32,077 bases of DNA from an uncultured Verrucomicrobiota bacterium (lineage in GTDB: Bacteria; Verrucomicrobiota; Verrucomicrobiia; Limisphaerales; UBA9464). Shown here piece by piece: positions 1-7,932 of the stretch. The notes beneath the pieces are model-generated. The model searched no databases and had not been told where the DNA came from. It saw only the letters and a list, made by a program, of their open reading frames with translations. How positions within the stretch are numbered: position 1 is the stretch's first letter; each line of letters begins with the position of its first letter. The stretch spans positions 80,342-112,418 of the forward strand of contig CAILNN010000007.1 of the NCBI GenBank assembly GCA_903835555.1. Direction: 5' to 3'. Both the position numbers and the translations under genes were made by a program.

Positions 1-2
1 TG

Positions 3-2174
3 GCGTTTTTTCTCGGCTCCGTTGCGCGGGCAGACGTCGACAAAAGCCTCCGTGACTTGGTAGAGACGCGAAACTATTCCCGGGGGAATCCGACTCATTT
101 GGAGTTCACTCCTGATGGTCAAAAACTCCTGTTTCTGCGATCCGGCCCACGCGATGACCAACGAGCGCTTTTTGAGTTCTCTCTGGCCGACGGAACGACC
201 CGCCAATTGCTGACCGCTCTACAGGTGGTTGGCCAAACGAACGAAGTGCTTTCGGCGGCTGAAAAAGCACGGCGTGAGCGGATGCGCCTCACGGCGTCGG
301 GGATCGCCGACTTCAGACTCTCCAAAGACGGGAAATCACTCCTCATTCCACTGGCGAATCGCTGGTATACGTTGAACCGGAGCACCGGCGAGGTCCAGGT
401 ATTACCTGAGTCGGATGGGGCCATCGATGCCCGATGGTCGCCGGACGCCCGCCGGGTGGCGTATGTCGTGGGTAATGACTTGCTTGTTGCGGATGTTGCC
501 AACGGTCAGCGGCATCCAATTACCCAAGGAGGAACGGAACTGATTTCCTATGGACAGGCGGAATTCGTCGCGCAGGAAGAGATGGCCCGCATGCGGGGAT
601 ATTGGTGGGCACCGGACGGAAAATCGTTGCTGGTGGAGCGGGCCGACGCACGTGGGGTGGAAACCTGGCGGGTCGCAGACCCGATGCATCCCGACCGTAC
701 CAGCGAGCCGCAGTTTTATCCGCGTCCAGGCCACTCCAATGTGGTGGTCGATCTAGGCCTGTTTTCCATCTCGGGCGGCAAACCAACATGGCTGCAATGG
801 GACCGTCAACGGTTACCGTATGTGGTGGAGGTGGACTGGTCTGAAAAAGGCGGACTGACCGTTCAGGCCATGAGTCGGGACCAGAAAGATTTAATCCTGC
901 TCAAAGCCGATCCCAAGACGGGTCATACCGTCCCACTGATTTCGGTACACGATGAAGCTTGGGTCAACTTTGTGCCCGGATTGGTCCAATGGCTGGAAGA
1001 TGGCAGTGGATTTATCTGGGCGACCGAGAATGAACGGGCGTGGCAAATTGAATTGCGCGGTCCCAACGGGGGATTGAAGCGGAAGTTAGTTTCGGAAACC
1101 ATCGGGTCGCACTTTGGTGAACGCAGCCGACCGACGCTGGACGCGCCGTCCGGTCAAGTCCTGTTTTCAGCGGGCCTTGACCCCACGCGGCACGAAGTGT
1201 GGCAGGTGAATGCCCGATTGAATGCCCCAGTGCCATTGCTGGTCCGGCTGGATCATGCCACGGATGGCGCGTCGGGTTTGATTGGGCCTAAAGGATTCTA
1301 TGCCATTTTTAGCTCGGGACCATTGGAGCCTCCGGTTTGCACGGTTTATCGGGCGGACGGTACGGCGGTTGGAGTCGTACCATCGGTCGCCGAGCGGCCG
1401 ACCACATGGCCCAAGGTCGAATTTACCCATGTGGGCGATGGATTGGGCTATTATGTCAAAATTGTCCGTCCCCGAGATTTTAATCCGAACAAGCGCTATC
1501 CAGTCATTGCCTCGGTCTATGGTGGACCGACGGCGGCGGTCGTTGGACGAGGGTTCGGCGGTTTCATGGACCAATGGATCGCCGATCACGGGTTTATCGT
1601 GGCTTCAGCCGACGGTAAGGGGACGCCGGGACGCGGACGCTCGTGGGAACGGGCCATCACCAATCGCTTTGCCGAGATTCCTCTTGAGGAACAAATCGCT
1701 GCGCTGAAGGCCATGGGAGCGCGGTATCCCGAAATGGATTTGGACCGGGTTGGTATCACCGGTTGGTCATTTGGCGGCTACCTGAGTGCGATAGCGGCGC
1801 TGCGTCGACCCGATTTTTTTAAAGCCGCAGTGGCTGGTGCTCCGGTTACCGATTGGCTGGATTACGATACCTGCTACACCGAGCGATACCTGGGTGTGCC
1901 GGGTGCGGGAGATACCGTTTATGGGCGGAATTCGTTGATTGCCGATGCCAAGAGCCTGAAGTGCCCTCTGCTACTCATCCACGGGACGACTGACGACAAT
2001 GTCTTCTTTCGTCATACGCTAAAGCTCGCCGATGCCCTATTCCGCAATGGACAACCGTTTGAGTTTTTACCGTTGTCCGGCTTTACCCACATGGTGCCGG
2101 ACCCGGCGGTACGGGAACAATTGGAACTCCGGATGGTGACGTTTTTCCAAGCCCATTTGGGTGGTCCCCGATAG
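3..2174 (+). CDS. S9B family (DPP IV-like) serine peptidase, 5' partial
   Basis: Probable exported prolyl-type dipeptidyl peptidase that removes N-terminal dipeptides. The frame stays open to the left edge, and the codons before the TTG at 57 read AFFLGSVARA, which looks like the end of a signal peptide, so the true start lies outside the window. Numbering from TTG57, an N-terminal beta-propeller region holds the double-Glu motif EFVAQEEM (E174/E175) that in DPP IV binds the substrate amino terminus. The C-terminal alpha/beta hydrolase domain has GWSFGGY with nucleophile S571, GTTDDN with the acid at D646 or D647, and FTHMV with H678. The triad and Glu pair are intact, so it should be active. 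Family assignment is firm; the exact substrate is unknown. Confidence 0.93.
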   Translation, partial: AFFLGSVARADVDKSLRDLVETRNYSRGNPTHLEFTPDGQKLLFLRSGPRDDQRALFEFSLADGTTRQLLTALQVVGQTNEVLSAAEKARRERMRLTASGIADFRLSKDGKSLLIPLANRWYTLNRSTGEVQVLPESDGAIDARWSPDARRVAYVVGNDLLVADVANGQRHPITQGGTELISYGQAEFVAQEEMARMRGYWWAPDGKSLLVERADARGVETWRVADPMHPDRTSEPQFYPRPGHSNVVVDLGLFSISGGKPTWLQWDRQRLPYVVEVDWSEKGGLTVQAMSRDQKDLILLKADPKTGHTVPLISVHDEAWVNFVPGLVQWLEDGSGFIWATENERAWQIELRGPNGGLKRKLVSETIGSHFGERSRPTLDAPSGQVLFSAGLDPTRHEVWQVNARLNAPVPLLVRLDHATDGASGLIGPKGFYAIFSSGPLEPPVCTVYRADGTAVGVVPSVAERPTTWPKVEFTHVGDGLGYYVKIVRPRDFNPNKRYPVIASVYGGPTAAVVGRGFGGFMDQWIADHGFIVASADGKGTPGRGRSWERAITNRFAEIPLEEQIAALKAMGARYPEMDLDRVGITGWSFGGYLSAIAALRRPDFFKAAVAGAPVTDWLDYDTCYTERYLGVPGAGDTVYGRNSLIADAKSLKCPLLLIHGTTDDNVFFRHTLKLADALFRNGQPFEFLPLSGFTHMVPDPAVREQLELRMVTFFQAHLGGPR

Positions 2175-2485
2175 GATGCCCGGTTGAATTGAAGCCTATT
2201 GATTTAACAGCAGATTAGCGACGATTAACGCCGATTTTGTGGAAGAGGCGGAGGGTGGCCTTGACTTTCGTAGTCGCCGCTCGTTAGGCGGCGCACTCTC
2301 TACCTGGCTCGAACCCGTCCTTGGGCAGCTCGGCGGATTCAAGGGCTTTGGGATTGGAGATAGGGCGAAGGTCTTTTGGGAAGTGTGTTCGGTTCCGGTC
2401 TATTTTCCCGCCTTGCTGCATGGGAACGGGTTGGGCCCTCGTGGGATCAGCGTCGGCTTACGACCGACGGCTACGGAAGAGGGGC
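2175..2485. other. Intergenic region with hairpin repeats
   Basis: This stretch separates the peptidase from the convergent histidine kinase gene. It contains a GC-rich hairpin near 2275-2293 (CGCCGC, loop, GCGGCG) and the dispersed repeat at 2431-2482. A 91-codon open frame (2239-2514) crosses it and runs into the kinase gene, but its peptide resembles no family I know and it overlaps the repeats, so I read the region as non-coding. Confidence 0.5.
2431..2482. repeat. Dispersed hairpin repeat, copy A
   Basis: A stretch centred on GTGGGATCAGCGTCG followed by an imperfect palindrome (CGTCGG, CTTACGA, CCGACGGCTACGG). The same core recurs at 16591-16642, and its hairpin half recurs at 4621-4650, all outside recognised genes. 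This fits a small intergenic repeat family; it is not tied to a transposase here. Confidence 0.6.
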
Positions 2486-3862
2486 TCAAGATTTCGATGC
2501 AGGAAGTCGAATAGTAAAGGTCGTCCCCTTCCCTGTTTCGCTTTGAACTTCGATTGATCCGCCGTGGCTTTCGACAATGGCTTTGCTGATAGCCAGCCCC
2601 AGCCCGGTCCCGCCGGTCGATCGATTGCGCGATGAATCACCTCGAAAAAACCGTTCGAAAAGATGCGGTAATGATTCAGCCGATATTCCGGGACCGTTGT
2701 CGATGACCCGTAGACAGGCGAAGCCATCATCGACTCGGCTCATCACCTTCACGTCGCCACCGGTCCGATGATGGTGCACGATGGCGTTCGTCACAAGGTT
2801 CAACGCCACCTGCCCGAGGCGCCCGGAATCTCCGATACACCCGGCCGGGGTGGACTCCAAATGGAGATCGATTTTCCGTTCATCGGCCATGGGACGCAGC
2901 ATTTCCACGGTATCCTGAGCAATCGTTGCCAGGTCAATTGGCTCGCGTCGAAATTCCTCCTGGCCTGCGTCCAGTCTAGCCAGCTCCAGCAGGGCTTCAA
3001 TCAGCCGGCGCATGCGCTGGGCGGCTCGTTGGCTGGCAGCAAAGGCATCGTGGTGTTCTTCAACCGGGCAGGGACAAGCCAGACCGTTTTGAGAATGGCT
3101 GAGCAGTACGGAAACGGGGGTACGCAATTCGTGGGCGGCATCGGCGGTAAAGCGGGCCTGCTGGGAAAACGCCGACTCCAAACGGGCAAAGGTCGAATTC
3201 AAGATCATGGCCAATCGGCCCAACTCACTTTTTGAGTCGGCAACGACAATTCGCTGGCTCAAATCACCCGTGGCAATCCGCCCTGCTGTGGCGGCAATAA
3301 CATCGATCGGACGCAACGCACGAGCGACCAACCAGCCTCCCACCACCAGTGCGAGGCTCAACACATTAGATCCGATTCCGCAAAGGCGCCATGCCAGTTG
3401 GTTCAATCCCATTAGGTCACGCGTCAGGTCTCGTCCCACCAGAATGCAATCTCCAGGCTCAGGAAAAACGAAGGTTTCTCGAAGTGCTCCACGATTGCGG
3501 TGGGTGGGATCGCTGGGATGAGGACGCGGCACGTCTCTGGGTGCCAACTTCGAAAAAGTCACGGGTGTCGCCGAATCGTGCAGCCAGACGACATAATAAA
3601 CATTGCCATTGCGTTCTTGATCGAACCAGACGGCGTCCTCTGGGTTTAAATGGAAACGCCGCACGCGCCGGTCCCAAAGCGGCCCGGGACGCTGGGAATC
3701 GACCAAAATCGGGAGCCGATCGTGCAAATCGGCATCGAAGCGCTGCAACTGGCGGTTCTTTTCCACCTCAAACACGGTGATCCCAAAACCGATCAAGACC
3801 GCCAGGAGGAGAGCCCCGTACCACAACTGAAGCCGCCAACGAATGGAAGTGAAGATTCTCAT
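2486..3862 (-). CDS. Sensor histidine kinase (CusS/QseC-like)
   Basis: Membrane sensor kinase of 458 residues for the regulator gene just upstream. Visible order: transmembrane helix about 15-33, periplasmic sensor region about 35-158, second transmembrane helix about 160-182, HAMP about 180-235, HisKA with ADAAHELRTP and phospho-acceptor H244, then a HATPase domain with N box (NLVTNAIVHH), G1 (DNGPGIS), F box (FERFFRGD) and G2 (GTGLGLAIS). All kinase motifs are intact. Its start overlaps the regulator's stop by 4 bp (ATGA), showing translational coupling. The divergent multicopper oxidase and CusB-like adaptor suggest that it senses copper or another metal; that role is inferred from position, as no metal-binding motif is obvious in the sensor region. 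Confidence 0.93.
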   Translation of the reverse strand: MRIFTSIRWRLQLWYGALLLAVLIGFGITVFEVEKNRQLQRFDADLHDRLPILVDSQRPGPLWDRRVRRFHLNPEDAVWFDQERNGNVYYVVWLHDSATPVTFSKLAPRDVPRPHPSDPTHRNRGALRETFVFPEPGDCILVGRDLTRDLMGLNQLAWRLCGIGSNVLSLALVVGGWLVARALRPIDVIAATAGRIATGDLSQRIVVADSKSELGRLAMILNSTFARLESAFSQQARFTADAAHELRTPVSVLLSHSQNGLACPCPVEEHHDAFAASQRAAQRMRRLIEALLELARLDAGQEEFRREPIDLATIAQDTVEMLRPMADERKIDLHLESTPAGCIGDSGRLGQVALNLVTNAIVHHHRTGGDVKVMSRVDDGFACLRVIDNGPGISAESLPHLFERFFRGDSSRNRSTGGTGLGLAISKAIVESHGGSIEVQSETGKGTTFTIRLPASKS

Positions 3863-4509
3863 TCGATGATGTAGCCGTGCCCTCGCCGCGTGAGTATGAA
3901 GTCCTGTCCGAGTTTCTTGCGTAAATTGAAGATGTGAACATCCAGGATGTTCGAAAGCGTGGATTCATTCTCATCAAATAGGTGATCATACAAGGCAGTC
4001 CGGGTAACCACTTCGCCCCGATGCAATGCCAGAAACTCCAGTACGACGTATTCGCGGGCGGTCAGGGTGACCGGTTCACTGGCTCGGGTAACCGTGCGGG
4101 CGGCTAGGTTGATGGACACCGCACCGATTTCGAGCAGAGCCTGAGGATGATGGCGGCTTCGCCGAATCAATGAGCGAAGCCGCGCGAGCAGTTCGGGGGT
4201 GTCGAACGGTTTGGTCAGATAATCATCGGCACCGGCATCCAAACCGCGCACACGGTCGGCGCTGCGGTCCCTAGCAGTGAGCATGAGGACAGGCGTCGAT
4301 CGCGAGGAACGAATTCGACGGAGGATTTCCCATCCGTCGACGTGGGGCAGCATGACGTCCAAAATGATGGCGTCGTATTCTGTATTGAGGGCTTTGTAGA
4401 GGCCCTCTTCGCCGTCTGGAGCGGTGTCCACCGCATAACCCTCGCGGCGGAGAGCGACGGCCAGTCCAGCCAACAAATCGGGTTCATCTTCTACCACCAG
4501 GAGTCTCAT
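3859..4509 (-). CDS. OmpR/PhoB-family response regulator
   Basis: DNA-binding response regulator of 216 residues. The receiver domain has the acidic pair in VVEDEPD, phospho-acceptor D51 (ILDVMLPHVDGW) and conserved K100 (LTKPF). The C-terminal winged helix carries the usual LTAREYVVLEFLALHRGEVV pattern and ends with DVHIFNLRKKLG. The start at 4509 is chosen because MRLLVVEDEPD begins the receiver fold directly; an in-frame GTG at 4551 would add 14 residues that fit no family. It forms an operon with the kinase through a 4-bp overlap. It likely controls the divergent copper-type genes from the 4510-4707 spacer and perhaps its own operon; this is inference. Confidence 0.93.
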   Translation of the reverse strand: MRLLVVEDEPDLLAGLAVALRREGYAVDTAPDGEEGLYKALNTEYDAIILDVMLPHVDGWEILRRIRSSRSTPVLMLTARDRSADRVRGLDAGADDYLTKPFDTPELLARLRSLIRRSRHHPQALLEIGAVSINLAARTVTRASEPVTLTAREYVVLEFLALHRGEVVTRTALYDHLFDENESTLSNILDVHIFNLRKKLGQDFILTRRGHGYIIE

Positions 4510-4591
4510 GGTCTTGATCAAAAGGTTGGCATCAATAATCTGCGCTGGCACGCGTAACGGCGGCGAATGGAAGCGACGGTAGTTGGTTTCA

Positions 4592-4674
4592 GATGAATGG
4601 GGGATGAAGCCAATTCAGTTTTCGTTGGCTTACGACCGAGGGCTACGCGGTTCGTCTTTTTTTCGCCATTCATC
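4592..4674. promoter_or_regulatory. Inverted repeat in regulator/oxidase divergent spacer
   Basis: A perfect 9-bp inverted pair, GATGAATGG (4592-4600) and CCATTCATC (4666-4674), brackets the repeat copy at 4621-4650 in the divergent promoter region of the regulator and multicopper oxidase genes. It could be an operator-like site or the arms of a repeat element. Response regulators usually bind closer direct or inverted half-sites, so confidence is low. Confidence 0.25.
4621..4650. repeat. Dispersed hairpin repeat, copy C (partial)
   Basis: CGTTGGCTTACGACCGAGGG plus CTACG closely matches the hairpin half of the copy at 2431-2482 (CGTCGGCTTACGACCGACGG). The GGGATCAG lead segment is missing. 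It lies in the divergent spacer upstream of the multicopper oxidase. Confidence 0.5.
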
Positions 4675-4707
4675 GGGCAATCATGTTCGCCTGAGTAGGT
4701 TGCGCCT

Positions 4708-6459
4708 ATGAAGACAACCTTCAAATCAAGAGAAACCATCCATCGGGCGGCAGCCGTTGGCATCGCCATCGGCTCTATCGGTCTAGCCTATTCCACCGGC
4801 CAGGCGGCCACTTACAATGCCCTCAACATCCCTACGCTGTTGACAGGCACCAACTTCAACCTCTGGCTGAGCCAGACCAACCAGCAATACAAGACGGGAA
4901 CGGCAACCACGACCTACGGTTACAATGGAGCTCGTTTTTGGGGGCCGACATTGGAAATGAATCAGGGCGACGTCGTTCAGATCAACGTCACAAACAATCT
5001 GGCCGATACCACAACGGTTCATTGGCACGGTTTTCACATTCCCGCGATTATGGATGGCGGTCCGCATCAAACCATCCCGTCTGGCACGGTTTGGTCGCCC
5101 ACTTTTACGGTCAAAAACAATGCCGCCACCTACTGGTATCATCCCCACCTACACGGCACCACCCAGGAACAGCTCACCAAGGGTGCCGGCGGCTTTATTA
5201 TTGTGCGCGACGCTCGAGAGGCGGCTCTTGCCCTTCCCCGGACCTATGGCGTCGATGACTTACCCCTGGCCATTACGAGCCGTCGTTTCTTGAGTAGCAA
5301 TCAATTCGCCTACGACCATAAGCTCGATAACTATGGGGACTACGTGTTGGTCAACGGAACGATGAGTCCTCAAGTCACGGTACCCAAACAGTGGATTCGG
5401 CTGCGCCTTCTCAATGCCGAAGTGGCTCGCGGTTACAACATTGGTTTCAGTGATAATCGGACCTACTACGTCATCGGCAATGACCAAGGTCTGCTAAATG
5501 CTCCAATCGCTGTCACTCGGGTGAAACTGTTAGTGGGCGAGCGCGTTGAATTGCTGGTGAATCTGGGGGCAGACACGGTTGGATCGAGCTTCGAACTCAA
5601 GGCTTATAACTCCGGACAGGTGTTCGGTTTCCCAGGCAACGAAGGAAATCCAGTCACCCCGTCTGGAAATTCAGGCCCGGAAAACGCCAGTTTGCTCAAC
5701 AACACCGATTATAATCTGGTTCATATCATCGTCGGGGCGACAACCGCCAATGCCATCACGGCTCTTCCCACAACGCTGGCGACCAATGTCTACTGGACGG
5801 CGGCGGACGTAACCAATACCCGAACCATCAACATCACGGGCGGTGCCAATCTAGGCGAGTTCACTTTTAATAATATCAGCTATACTCCCACCTTGTTCAA
5901 TCACACGATCCAGCTCAATGCCGTGGAGCAGTGGAACATCGTCAATAATCAGGTGTTCGGACACTCCTTCCACATTCACGACATTAAATTCAAGATCATC
6001 TCCCGCAGCGGTGGAACCCAAGTGTCCTCCAACGGGCAGCCGGCTGTTTATGAATCGGGCTGGAAGGACACGGTTTATGTACCGAGGAACGAAACCGTAT
6101 CGGTCATCGCCAAATATGATGACTTTGCCAGCAACACCAATCCGTTCATGTTTCACTGTCATTTGTTGCAGCACGAAGACGGCGGAATGATGGGCCAGTT
6201 CGCAGTGGTCAATAATCAGACCGAAGACTTGGTGCTCTCCAGTTTCACACGCACGGGATCGAGCGACGTCATCGAATTGCCGTTCAAATCGACCGTCGGA
6301 ACCACCTACACCCTCCAGTATTCGAAAGATTTCGTTAGTTGGTCGCCCATCTCGACCATCACCAGTGATGGGGCCACTGCCCTGTTCACCGAAACGGACG
6401 CGACCCGACTGGCGCAGCCGCGCGGATTCTATCGGGTGGTGATCCCCGCCATTCCTTGA
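4708..6459 (+). CDS. Exported multicopper oxidase with extra C-terminal domain
   Basis: Periplasmic or exported three-cupredoxin-domain oxidase, 583 residues, of the CueO/CotA/laccase superfamily; such enzymes oxidise Cu(I), other metals or phenols using O2. A signal peptide with hydrophobic core spans about 14-33. All four copper-ligand motifs are present: HWHGFH (H105, H107), HPHLHG (H145, H147), HSFHIH (H419, H422, H424) and HCHLLQHEDGGMM, giving type 1 ligands C484 and H489 with likely axial M494. Residues about 505-583 form an extra tail with YTLQYS and FYRV patterns that I associate with exported verrucomicrobial proteins. A GAGTAGG sequence lies about 8 bases before the ATG. The adaptor gene follows after 37 bp, suggesting co-transcription. 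Copper detoxification is the likeliest role; the substrate is not proven. Confidence 0.93.
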   Translation: MKTTFKSRETIHRAAAVGIAIGSIGLAYSTGQAATYNALNIPTLLTGTNFNLWLSQTNQQYKTGTATTTYGYNGARFWGPTLEMNQGDVVQINVTNNLADTTTVHWHGFHIPAIMDGGPHQTIPSGTVWSPTFTVKNNAATYWYHPHLHGTTQEQLTKGAGGFIIVRDAREAALALPRTYGVDDLPLAITSRRFLSSNQFAYDHKLDNYGDYVLVNGTMSPQVTVPKQWIRLRLLNAEVARGYNIGFSDNRTYYVIGNDQGLLNAPIAVTRVKLLVGERVELLVNLGADTVGSSFELKAYNSGQVFGFPGNEGNPVTPSGNSGPENASLLNNTDYNLVHIIVGATTANAITALPTTLATNVYWTAADVTNTRTINITGGANLGEFTFNNISYTPTLFNHTIQLNAVEQWNIVNNQVFGHSFHIHDIKFKIISRSGGTQVSSNGQPAVYESGWKDTVYVPRNETVSVIAKYDDFASNTNPFMFHCHLLQHEDGGMMGQFAVVNNQTEDLVLSSFTRTGSSDVIELPFKSTVGTTYTLQYSKDFVSWSPISTITSDGATALFTETDATRLAQPRGFYRVVIPAIP

Positions 6460-6496
6460 ATCAATAACGGACAAGCAATTCCAATTACTCTCGACC

Positions 6497-7708
6497 ATGA
6501 ACGCCACTCGGATTCCAAAAGCAGTGATGGCTGGGGTACTTCTTGTTACCCTTGCGACAGGATGGGCGGCTGGCCATTTCGGAAGGATGGTAAATCAACA
6601 ACCCGTGGCCGAGAGTTCGGGACCCAAAGTGCTGTATTATCAAAGTCCGATGCATCCGTGGGTGACATCGGACCATCCCGGCAACTGCACTGTCTGCGGC
6701 ATGAACCTGGTGCCGGTGTACGCAGGTGATTCTCCACGGAAAAAGACTTCCGGCGATTCCATTCTTCTATCCCCGGAAAGCATTCATGCCATCGGGGTTG
6801 AAACCACGGCTGTCCGGCGGCAACCCCTCGTTCGTACGCTCCGGGTCTCCGGCACATTCGGTGAAGAGGAAACCCGGCACGGGGTGATTAGCGCGACAGT
6901 TGACGGGCGGGTCGAGGGCCTTGCCATGAGTTGTGAAGGCCAACAGATTCGCCGTCACCAACCGTTGGTCACGCTTTTCAGTCAAGCGCTGCTCACCGCC
7001 GCCGACGCGTACCGGGTTTCGCTGAAAACAGCTGGGCCAGACCTGGAGCTGGCCCGTCGTCGCCTGGTGCAATATGGACTTGCAGATGAACAAATCGAAT
7101 CAATCCCCCAGCGCCAACTGGATGATCGGTATTTCGGCATTCTGGCTCCACTGACCGGAACCGTCACGAAGAGCTATGTCGCCGAAGGTCAGTACGTCAA
7201 GCAAGGCGATCGCTTGTTTGAGATCGCCGATTTTACCCGGATGTGGTACCTATTTACAGCGTATGAACAGGATATTCCGCTATTGAAGGTCGGCCAATTT
7301 GTGACGCTAGAGGTACCATCCCTCGGAGGGCGAACCGTTCGAGCGCGAATCTCCTTTATCAGCCCGAACTTCGATGAGGCGACTCGATCCACTTCAGTCC
7401 GCGTCGTGGTTGAGAATCACGACGGACGAATACGCAACAAGACATCGGCTCCCGGCATTGTCGAACTGTCGGCGGAGGAAACCTTGACCGTCCCCCGAAG
7501 CGCTATCTTGTGGACGGGGTCCCGCCCGAGGGCTTTTATCGAAAGCGATGATGGGGTTTACGAGCCGAGACCTATCACACTTGGACGAGCAGGTGATCTG
7601 GACTGGGAAATCTTGGAGGGCCTGAAGGAGGGGGAGAAAGTCGTCGTCAACGGTAATTTGCTGATGGATGCACATGCCCAATTACGTCAAGTGACCATGA
7701 AACCGTAG
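6497..7708 (+). CDS. CusB-like efflux periplasmic adaptor with heavy-metal-binding domain
   Basis: Membrane-fusion (HlyD/CusB-type) adaptor of 403 residues. A signal anchor spans about 9-27. A heavy-metal-binding domain at about 44-76 has YYQSPMHP, then C64-x2-C67-G-M69, a pattern found at the N-terminus of CusB-type adaptors. Barrel-sandwich, lipoyl-like and beta-barrel segments follow (ATVDGRVEGL, GILAPLTGTVTKSYVAEGQY, MWYLFTAYEQDIPLLKVGQ). Such adaptors normally link an RND pump (CusA) to an outer-membrane channel (CusC). Neither is adjacent: the next gene is an amine oxidase. The adaptor may serve a pump encoded elsewhere, or act as a copper carrier with the oxidase. The family call is strong; the metal is inferred. 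Confidence 0.92.
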   Translation: MNATRIPKAVMAGVLLVTLATGWAAGHFGRMVNQQPVAESSGPKVLYYQSPMHPWVTSDHPGNCTVCGMNLVPVYAGDSPRKKTSGDSILLSPESIHAIGVETTAVRRQPLVRTLRVSGTFGEEETRHGVISATVDGRVEGLAMSCEGQQIRRHQPLVTLFSQALLTAADAYRVSLKTAGPDLELARRRLVQYGLADEQIESIPQRQLDDRYFGILAPLTGTVTKSYVAEGQYVKQGDRLFEIADFTRMWYLFTAYEQDIPLLKVGQFVTLEVPSLGGRTVRARISFISPNFDEATRSTSVRVVVENHDGRIRNKTSAPGIVELSAEETLTVPRSAILWTGSRPRAFIESDDGVYEPRPITLGRAGDLDWEILEGLKEGEKVVVNGNLLMDAHAQLRQVTMKP

Positions 7709-7710
7709 GG

Positions 7711-7863
7711 CGTATTTTCAAAATGGCTTGGTCTGTATGCGGCAGCCAAAACAGGCGGGTACGAGGCGCGACTCTGTCGAGTATTTGGATATGCATGACC
7801 GAGGAGCAACGGAGCACCCGCTTGTTTTGGTCAGCAGATAGGCAAATGCATTTTGAAAACACG
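7711..7863. mobile_element. MITE-like element with ~50-bp imperfect terminal inverted repeats
   Basis: A 153-bp non-coding element. Its left arm (7711-7760, beginning CGTATTTTCAAAATGGC) matches the reverse complement of its right arm (7816-7863, ending GCATTTTGAAAACACG) over almost the whole length, with scattered mismatches and small gaps. The 55-bp centre includes a small CGAC/GTCG hairpin. No open frame of note lies inside. A shorter relative, in the opposite orientation, is at 9691-9769. This fits a non-autonomous MITE or paired REP element between the adaptor and amine oxidase genes; no transposase is visible. Confidence 0.65.
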
Positions 7864-7932
7864 ACACTAGACTCATTGCGGCATCATGCCGACGCTTGCT
7901 GATTTCCGAGGCGTCAGATAGAAGTTACGGAT

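Noticed and set aside
2239-2514. 91-codon plus-strand open frame after the peptidase gene
   Set aside because: It overlaps intergenic hairpin repeats and the end of the histidine kinase gene, and its peptide resembles no known family.
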